Below are positions 58,888-64,000 of a stretch of 64,000 nt of DNA, in pieces; position 1 is the stretch's first letter; each line of letters opens with the position of its first letter. The notes under the pieces are model-generated. The model was not told the DNA's origin. It saw only the letters and a program-made list of their open reading frames with translations, and did no database searches. The position numbers were made by a program, and so were the translations under genes. Source of the stretch: Mycetocola tolaasinivorans (GTDB lineage: Bacteria; Actinomycetota; Actinomycetes; Actinomycetales; Microbacteriaceae); assembly GCF_003667565.1 (NCBI RefSeq), contig NZ_RCUX01000010.1, forward strand, positions 62,001 to 126,000, written 5' to 3'.

Positions 58888-59271
58888 ATGGCACGTGCAC
58901 AGATACCCGATTCCGATGGACTCGCAGCGGTTCTTGCAACCCGCGGCGACGCCCCCGCCCGCGATCAGAAAGCGATGGCGGTGCGCTACACCCTTCAACT
59001 GCTTGCCGAGCGGGCACCGGGAAACACCGTGGAGGTGCGGGTGCCGCCGTTCGGGGCAACCCAGTGCATCGAGGGCCCGCGGCACACCCGCGGTACCCCG
59101 CCGAACGTGGTCGAGATGACCGCGGAGGTGTGGCTGGATCTGGCTCGCGGAACCCTCGACTGGGATGACGCGGTGCAGGCTGGCAAGGTGTATGCCTCCG
59201 GCCAGCGTGCGGACATCGGTGGCCTGCTGCCGCTGCTGCGCGGCCGGTTTGCGGAGGCCCCCGGTGAGTAA
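58888..59271 (+). CDS. Sterol carrier family (SCP2-like) protein
   Basis: The 127-residue protein matches the actinobacterial sterol-carrier-like family: AVRYTLQLLAERAPGNTVEVRVPPFGATQCIEGPRHTRGTPPNVVEMTAEVWLDLARG followed by DWDDAVQAGKVYASGQRADIGGLLPLL. SCP2 folds bind lipids in a hydrophobic tunnel; the bacterial homologue next to purD is conserved but uncharacterised. It is transcribed divergently from purD and overlaps the downstream SDR gene by eight bases. Confidence 0.85.
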   Translation: MARAQIPDSDGLAAVLATRGDAPARDQKAMAVRYTLQLLAERAPGNTVEVRVPPFGATQCIEGPRHTRGTPPNVVEMTAEVWLDLARGTLDWDDAVQAGKVYASGQRADIGGLLPLLRGRFAEAPGE

Positions 59272-60061
59272 TCCGCCGATCCTGCGCCCGAGCGTCGACG
59301 GCACCGATCACAACCCGAAGGCCGCTCCGGTCACGCTGATCACCGGTGGTACCCGCGGAATTGGGGCTGCCACCGCCCGTCGCCTGGCCGCAGCCGGACA
59401 CCGCCTGGCCCTCGGATATCGCAGCAACACCGCGGCCGCCGATGTGCTGGCCGCCGAGCTGCGAGACTCCGGTGCCGAGGTGTTCCTGGTATCCGCGGAT
59501 ATCTCAACCGAAGCCGGTATTGACGCGCTGTTTGACGCCGTACTTGAGCACTTCGGCCACCTGGACAACGTGGTGAGTAACGCCGGTGCCACGCTGCACA
59601 TCGGCCCGCTCGCGAACACCCCGCGCGAGATCGTGCGCGCGGTGCTGGAGATCAACCTCACCTCGGCGGTGTTCGTGGCGCAGCGTGCGGTGCAGGAGTT
59701 TCTGACCGCGGGCACGCCCGGTGTGCTCGTGAACGTGTCCTCCACCGCCGCCCGCAACGGTTCGCCCAACACCTACGTGCACTATGCGGCGGCAAAGGCC
59801 GGCGTGGATGCGCTGACCCAGGGCCTCGCGGCCGAGGTAGCGCCACAGGGTATCCGAGTGGTTGGTGTTGCCCCGGGGACCACCCTCACAGACATCCATG
59901 CCGATGCCGGCTCGCCGGATCGTGCGCTGAAGGCCGCCGCGCGCATCCCGCTGGGTCGCCCGGCCGACCCCGACGAGATTGCCGCGGCCATCGCCTGGCT
60001 CCTGACCCCGGATGCGAGCTACACCGCGGGCACCACGATCCGTCTCTCCGGGGGCGCGTAG
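59264..60061 (+). CDS. Short-chain dehydrogenase/reductase (FabG-like)
   Basis: The 265-residue SDR has TGGTRGIG (about residues 29-36) for NADP(H), SNAGA, VNVSSTAARNG and the catalytic YVHYAAAK (Tyr about 172, Lys about 176), with the C-terminal PLGRPADPDEIAAAIAWLL and TIRLSGGA. GTG 59264 lies seven bases after GGAGG and overlaps the SCP2-like stop. FabG-like enzymes reduce 3-oxoacyl thioesters or sugars. The substrate is unknown; the pairing with a lipid carrier hints at lipid metabolism. Confidence 0.9.
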   Translation: MSNPPILRPSVDGTDHNPKAAPVTLITGGTRGIGAATARRLAAAGHRLALGYRSNTAAADVLAAELRDSGAEVFLVSADISTEAGIDALFDAVLEHFGHLDNVVSNAGATLHIGPLANTPREIVRAVLEINLTSAVFVAQRAVQEFLTAGTPGVLVNVSSTAARNGSPNTYVHYAAAKAGVDALTQGLAAEVAPQGIRVVGVAPGTTLTDIHADAGSPDRALKAAARIPLGRPADPDEIAAAIAWLLTPDASYTAGTTIRLSGGA

Positions 60062-60132
60062 CCCCCGGAATGCGGGGCAGCGGGCGTTCGGGTCGAGCTG
60101 TTAGCCTGGCAGAATATGACGAAGGAGATGAC

Positions 60133-60372
60133 ATGAGCGAGAACCCCATGCTGCCCGCCGGATACGACATCCTGTGGAGTGGCGTGACCATTGCCATCAT
60201 TGTGCTCGCGATCTCCGCGCTGGTCTCGCTGGCCCGCACCCCGCGCAGCGGTGGCCCCGTCGATGGCGTACGCGGCATCTGGGCTCTGGCCATCATCTTC
60301 CTGCCGATCCTGGGCGCTCTTGCCTGGTTCGTTTCGGGTCGTTCGGGTCTGCGCCAGGTAGACGCCAAGTAG
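60133..60372 (+). CDS. PLDc_N-type small membrane protein
   Basis: The 79-residue protein has two membrane segments (about residues 13-31 and 47-68) and the PLDc_N pattern with WALAIIFLPILGALAWFVSGR. These short proteins are widespread in Actinobacteria; function unknown, possibly accessory to lipid enzymes. A TAGCCT -10 (60102-60107) and an AAGGAG site precede ATG 60133, making this a leadered transcript unlike several neighbours. Confidence 0.8.
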   Translation: MSENPMLPAGYDILWSGVTIAIIVLAISALVSLARTPRSGGPVDGVRGIWALAIIFLPILGALAWFVSGRSGLRQVDAK

Positions 60373-60390
60373 TTTTTGCACCGCACAAAG

Positions 60391-60421
60391 CGGCGGCCTC
60401 CTCCGGGGAGACCGCCGTTTT
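60391..60421 (+). terminator. Terminator between the PLDc_N gene and hmuV
   Basis: CGGCGG (60391-60396) pairs with CCGCCG (60112-like arm at 60412-60417), extended by CTCC/GGAG with one mismatch, and TTTT follows (60418-60421). It ends the plus-strand transcript ahead of the convergent hmu operon. Confidence 0.7.
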
Positions 60422-60438
60422 GTGTATGACCGAGGAGG

Positions 60439-61230
60439 CTAGCGCAGCGGCACGATCAGCGGCGGGCGGCCGGGACGCTCGATGATTTCGACCTCCTGGC
60501 CATAGACCTCGTGTACGCGCTCGGCGGTGAGTACGTCGCTCGGTGCCCCGGAGGCAGAGATTTCTCCGCGAGCCAGCAGGGTGATGCGGTCGGCGTAGGC
60601 GGCTGCGAGGTTGAGGTCGTGCAGCACCACCACGACGGCATCGCCGGCGCGGGCGCGATCGCGCGCGATGCGCAGGACGTCCTCCTGGTGGCGAAGATCC
60701 AGGGCCGCGGTGGGCTCGTCGAGCAGCAGGATGGGGGCGCGCTGGGCGAGAACCCGGGCGAGCGCCACGCGGGCACGCTCTCCGCCGGAGAGGTGCGGGA
60801 TCGTGCGCTCCAGCAGGTGCTGCACGTCGGTCTGGGCCACAGCCTCGGCGATGGCCTGATCGTCCTCGTTCTCGGCGGGGGTGCGCTGCCAGGGTGCGCG
60901 TCCCATTTCGACGATCTGGGCCGCGGTGAAGGGGAAGCTGACCGTATTGTCCTGGGTCAGTACCGCGCGCTCGCGGGCCAGATCCTTGAACCGCCACTCG
61001 CGCAGGCTCTTGCCGGCGAGGGCGACGGTGCCGGACTCGGGGGTGCGATCGCCGGAGAGCATCGCCAGGAGGGTCGACTTGCCGGCACCGTTCGGGCCGA
61101 TCAGTGCGTGGAGTTCTCCCGGTACTACCGCGAGGGACACGTCGCGAAGGACGGGCTTCCCGGAAAAGGAGAGCGAGACACCCTCGGCAACCAGGTTTGC
61201 GTGGGGATGGTGCTGCGTGGCGGCGGTCAT
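60439..61230 (-). CDS. hmuV: Heme ABC transporter ATP-binding protein (HmuV)
   Basis: The 263-residue ATPase has Walker A GPNGAGKST, signature LSGGERARVALARVL, Walker B ILLLDEPTAALD and H-loop VVVLHDLN. It belongs to the FecE/BtuD/HmuV group, and FTAAQIVEMGRAPW is typical of heme or siderophore systems. ATG 61230 overlaps the permease stop and follows GGGAGGG; GTG 61236 is an alternative. It is last in hmuTUV. Confidence 0.9.
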   Translation of the reverse strand: MTAATQHHPHANLVAEGVSLSFSGKPVLRDVSLAVVPGELHALIGPNGAGKSTLLAMLSGDRTPESGTVALAGKSLREWRFKDLARERAVLTQDNTVSFPFTAAQIVEMGRAPWQRTPAENEDDQAIAEAVAQTDVQHLLERTIPHLSGGERARVALARVLAQRAPILLLDEPTAALDLRHQEDVLRIARDRARAGDAVVVVLHDLNLAAAYADRITLLARGEISASGAPSDVLTAERVHEVYGQEVEIIERPGRPPLIVPLR

Positions 61231-62297
61231 GCCCACCCTCCCTGTGACTTGCGGGTGCGGATCAACAGCCAGAAGAAGAACGGTCCGCCCACGAGGGAGG
61301 TGACCATGCCGATCGGAAGGTCAGCGTTGGGAATGGCGGTGCGGGCAAAGAGATCGGCGAGGACCACGAGGAGCGCTCCACCGAGCACCGAAGCCAGGAG
61401 GAGAGGGCGATGCGCGGGGCCGATGATCATGCGCATGAGGTGCGGCATCACGAGACCCACGAATCCGATGATGCCGGTAAACGCCACGGCGACCGAGACG
61501 AGGACTGCCACGAGCATGATGACCGTGATGCGCAGCGCCTCGACGTTGACGCCGAGGTGCCGAGCGCTCTTCTCACCGAGGGCGAAGAGGTCGAGTTTGG
61601 GGGCAATGACGTAGGCGGCAATCAGGCCGAGAAGGACAATGGGGAACACCGTGGTGACCTGTTTCCACAGGGCTCCGTTGAGGCTTCCCAGCTGCCAGAA
61701 CACGATCTGTTCGCGCGAGGAGGTGTTTCCGAGGAAGGTGAGGAATCCGAGGCCGGCCGCGCAGATCGCGTTGATTGCGATTCCCGTGAGGATCAACGTC
61801 ACGATCTCGGTTTTTCCGCCCGAGCGTGAGACGAGGTATACCGCGATCACGCTGATGAGGCCGCCCACGAATGCGAGGGCCGGGACGGTCCAGTTGCCGA
61901 AGGTTGCGATGCCGGTGACGATGGCGAGGGCCGCGCCGAGGGCCGCGCCCGAGGAGATTCCGATCACGCCGGCATCGGCCAGAGGGTTTCCAAAGATGGC
62001 CTGGAGGAGCAGACCCGAGCCCGCCAGTGCGGCACCGACAAGCACGCCGAGGAGGAGCCGGGGGAGGCGCACCGTCCACAGCGCGGCCTCGGCGCCGGGG
62101 GCCGCGGGGGGAACATCCACCCCGAACTTGGCGAGGATCAGGTTCCACACCTCGTGCGGCGCGATGGGAAACTGGCCCACGCCGAGCGACACCAGAATGG
62201 CCACGATCAGGGCGATGGTGAGCCCACCAATCAGCGCCAAACGCCGCCCGGTGAGCCGATGGCGGGCGGTGCGGCTGAGGGCGGTGACGCCGCTCAT
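61227..62297 (-). CDS. hmuU: Heme ABC transporter permease (HmuU, FecCD family)
   Basis: The 356-residue permease has about ten membrane segments. FecCD motifs: VRLPRLLLGVLVGAALAGSGLLLQAIFGNPLADAGVIGISSGAALGA, FWQLGSLNGALW and FTGIIGFVGLVMPHLMRMIIGPAHR (cytoplasmic coupling helix and Gly-Pro loops). It homodimerises to form the channel. ATGA overlaps with hmuT (upstream) and hmuV (downstream) show one operon. Confidence 0.92.
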   Translation of the reverse strand: MSGVTALSRTARHRLTGRRLALIGGLTIALIVAILVSLGVGQFPIAPHEVWNLILAKFGVDVPPAAPGAEAALWTVRLPRLLLGVLVGAALAGSGLLLQAIFGNPLADAGVIGISSGAALGAALAIVTGIATFGNWTVPALAFVGGLISVIAVYLVSRSGGKTEIVTLILTGIAINAICAAGLGFLTFLGNTSSREQIVFWQLGSLNGALWKQVTTVFPIVLLGLIAAYVIAPKLDLFALGEKSARHLGVNVEALRITVIMLVAVLVSVAVAFTGIIGFVGLVMPHLMRMIIGPAHRPLLLASVLGGALLVVLADLFARTAIPNADLPIGMVTSLVGGPFFFWLLIRTRKSQGGWA

Positions 62298-63406
62298 TTA
62301 GCGGGGGTGGCGCTGGGTTCCGGCGCGGTGTACAGGGCGCGGGCGAGGGACTCGACCACGGCCGGGGTGCGCGGGCCGAAGCCGAGGATCTCGGTGTCGT
62401 CCATGGTGACCACTCGGCGGTGTTCGCCCGCGGGGGTCGAGGCGAGGGCGGGGATCTGCTCGAGCAGACCGTCCACGCCGTTCACGGACTTCAGGCCGTC
62501 GGTCATCATGAGCAGGACGTCGGGCTTGGCGTTCATCAGGGCCTCGGCGGTCATCGGCTTCATGCCGTTCCAGCCGATTTCCTTGGCCACGTCGACGCCG
62601 CCGATGGCGTCGATCAGGGAGTCGGCACCCGAGCCCTCACCGAAGAGGTAGTAGATTCCGGCACCGCCGCGGGCGTAGAGGAAGATGACGCGGGGACGCT
62701 TGGTTTCGTCGGCGGGCACGATCTTCTGGATGTCGGCGAGGCTGGTCTTGAGCTCGGCGTCAATGCGTTCGGTCAGCTTGGTGCCGGTGTCTGCGACGCC
62801 GAGGGCTGTGGAAACCTCGCGCACGATGTCGCCGGTGTTGGCGATTGTGCGGTCCTGGGTGATCTTGACCACGGGGATGCCGGAGTCGGCGAGCTGTTCG
62901 CGGACGGCCTTGGGGCCGAGGCTGCCGTCGGTGAGGATCACGGTGGGGGCCATGGCGAGGATCGCCTCGGCGTTGAGGGTGTGGCTCGATCCGGTGGCCA
63001 ATGGAAGCTTTTCGGTGCCGGGGAACTTGGTGGCGGCGTCGCGCCCAATGAGGTTCTTGCCGAGGCCGAGGCCCCAGACGGTGGCGGCGAGGGTGCCGGA
63101 GATGTCGATGGCGAGGATGCGCGAGGCGTCCTTTACGGTGACCTCGGTGCCGGCGTCGTCGGTCACGGTGACGGGCAATACGGGCTTCGGGTCGGTGGCG
63201 ATCGGCTCGATCGCGGGGTTGGAGAGGCACGCGGCCGACACCCCGGTGATCTGGTTGGCGGGGGTGTCGAGCTTCAGTTCACTCAGCGGGGTGGTGGGGC
63301 AGTCGCCTTCATTGCCGGTGGTGGCGGTGGCGCTGCAACCGGCAAGGAGCAGCGTGCACAGGGTGAGGAGTGCGGCGGCGCGCACACGGTTTCCGCGGGG
63401 TGACAT
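62294..63406 (-). CDS. hmuT: Heme-binding lipoprotein (HmuT)
   Basis: The 370-residue lipoprotein has signal peptide and lipobox LLAGC (Cys24) and a type III periplasmic-binding fold: RILAIDISGTLAATVWGLGLGKNLIGRD, ILAMAPTVILTDGS, PRVIFLYARGGAGIYYLFGEGSGADSLIDAIGG and ALMNAKPDVLLMMTDGL. The AxGxSxxAxxLIxxxGGxD-like region is characteristic of HmuT heme carriers. The gene diverges from an HtaA-type surface protein, and two DtxR-like boxes lie between them, so iron limitation should induce it. Confidence 0.92.
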   Translation of the reverse strand: MSPRGNRVRAAALLTLCTLLLAGCSATATTGNEGDCPTTPLSELKLDTPANQITGVSAACLSNPAIEPIATDPKPVLPVTVTDDAGTEVTVKDASRILAIDISGTLAATVWGLGLGKNLIGRDAATKFPGTEKLPLATGSSHTLNAEAILAMAPTVILTDGSLGPKAVREQLADSGIPVVKITQDRTIANTGDIVREVSTALGVADTGTKLTERIDAELKTSLADIQKIVPADETKRPRVIFLYARGGAGIYYLFGEGSGADSLIDAIGGVDVAKEIGWNGMKPMTAEALMNAKPDVLLMMTDGLKSVNGVDGLLEQIPALASTPAGEHRRVVTMDDTEILGFGPRTPAVVESLARALYTAPEPSATPAK

Positions 63407-63441
63407 CAGGATTCTCGCTCTACGTGGGGGAATTAACGAGG

Positions 63442-63521
63442 TAAGGCTAGCCTCAGCTTGACAAGTGCCATCCCAACGAGATTTACTCGATCATAGCCTT
63501 GCCTTACTTAGGCTAACCTAT
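63442..63521. promoter_or_regulatory. Two DtxR/IdeR-type iron boxes in the divergent heme promoter
   Basis: Compared with the DtxR consensus TWAGGTTAGSCTAACCTWA, the 19-mer at 63442-63460 matches at 15 positions and that at 63503-63521 at 14 positions (core TTAGGCTAACCTA). They lie between the starts of hmuT (63406) and the HtaA-like gene (63593), predicting Fe(II)-dependent repression of both. Confidence 0.75.
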
Positions 63522-63592
63522 CTGCGCCTCGAGTGGTACTTCACGTTGAGCCGCTGCGGATAGAAATCCCTCACCCCACCACTGGAGTCCCC

Positions 63593-64000
63593 GTGTATCT
63601 CTCAGCCCTGTCCTCGCGGCTGCGGGTCTGGCTTGCCCCGATCCTGGCCCTGGCGCTCGTCGCCGGAGGCCTGTTCGCCGGCAGCGTTCCCGCCTTTGCT
63701 GCTTCCGCCCCGTCGGTAACGATCACCTCGACCGTGCCGCTCGACCCGGCGGTTGCGAACACCGTGACCGTGAAGGGTACGGGGTTTGAGGGGCCGGGTG
63801 CGGCCAACGGAGTGTACGTACTCTTCGGTGAGACCTCGAGCTGGAGCGGCGGAAGCGCGCTCCCCGGTGAGGGCTGGATCACGCAGGGCTGGGTGCAGCC
63901 GCGACAGATCTCGAACGGATCATTCACCACCACCATTGCCGTTCCTGCGGGCACGCTCAACTCGGCAAAGACCTACCAGGTGGCGACCTCCGCCGCTCAC
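63593..64000 (+). CDS. HtaA-locus cell-surface heme-uptake protein (partial, 3' end outside window)
   Basis: GTG 63593 follows CTGGAG and opens a frame that runs off the window after 136 residues. A signal peptide (hydrophobic stretch about residues 13-34, cleavage near AFA) precedes a beta-rich module with VTVKGTGFEGPGAANGVYVLF, WVQPRQISNGSFTTT and YQVATSAAH, the Ig-like repeats typical of HtaA-type heme-binding surface proteins of Corynebacterium and relatives. The HtaA heme domains would lie further downstream. Divergence from hmuT and the shared iron boxes support this role. Confidence 0.75.
   Translation, partial: MYLSALSSRLRVWLAPILALALVAGGLFAGSVPAFAASAPSVTITSTVPLDPAVANTVTVKGTGFEGPGAANGVYVLFGETSSWSGGSALPGEGWITQGWVQPRQISNGSFTTTIAVPAGTLNSAKTYQVATSAAH

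Overview
The window comes from a high-GC Gram-positive actinobacterium, most likely of the family Microbacteriaceae. This rests on the strong G/C third-position bias, frequent ATGA gene overlaps, LAXTG-type (class E) sortase signals, split purL/purQ/purS, DtxR-type iron boxes beside a heme-uptake locus, and many start codons placed six bases after a TANNNT hexamer, as expected of leaderless mRNAs. No rRNA, tRNA, CRISPR array, insertion sequence or prophage was seen. With the starts chosen here, no gene-free gap exceeds about 300 bp.

Layout. 0-2.8 kb: two surface/secreted proteins (one with an LSETG sorting signal), an OmpR-type response regulator and a degenerate HPt protein. 2.9-9.3 kb: a lactonase-like propeller, GNAT, an ABC/FtsX exporter, chorismate mutase, a pentapeptide protein followed by a 73-bp tandem repeat, and an AEC carrier. 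9.4-15.2 kb: a TetR-controlled envelope locus with YhgE/Pip and an MMPL transporter fused to a decayed ABC-ATPase domain, with three palindromic operators at an exact 17-bp period. 15.4-17.1 kb: an atypical orphan segment. 17.1-22.4 kb: purL, a 90-residue LAETG protein, VanZ/RDD and ABC-2-like membrane proteins.

22.4-33.3 kb is a pentose regulon. It holds a ribose-type ABC importer, a DUF4432 mutarotase-like protein, a two-cupin sugar isomerase-like protein, a LacI repressor, ribulokinase (araB) and L-ribulose-5-P 4-epimerase (araD). The same TTGATACGTATCAA operator lies at both promoters and no araA is present, so the cupin protein may be the missing isomerase. 33.3-36.8 kb: purQS, a hydrolase and purC. 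36.9-46.3 kb is a second LacI regulon with operator core GAAACCGGTT. It holds an RraA-like protein, LacI, a CUT1-type importer without ATPase, an enolase-superfamily dehydratase, two TolB-like propellers and a DUF1080 protein, and looks like an uncharacterised sugar-acid or glycoside pathway.

46.4-64 kb holds DUF4180 and orphan genes, a second DUF4432 protein, an AbiE-like toxin-antitoxin pair, TetR/MFS and AraC/SDR units, an FAD oxidoreductase, a TetR/membrane pair, purD and SCP2 genes diverging from a 17-bp gap, and an iron-regulated heme locus (hmuTUV with an HtaA-type surface protein cut by the window end). Five purine genes are thus spread over 42 kb, separated by the catabolic and resistance blocks.
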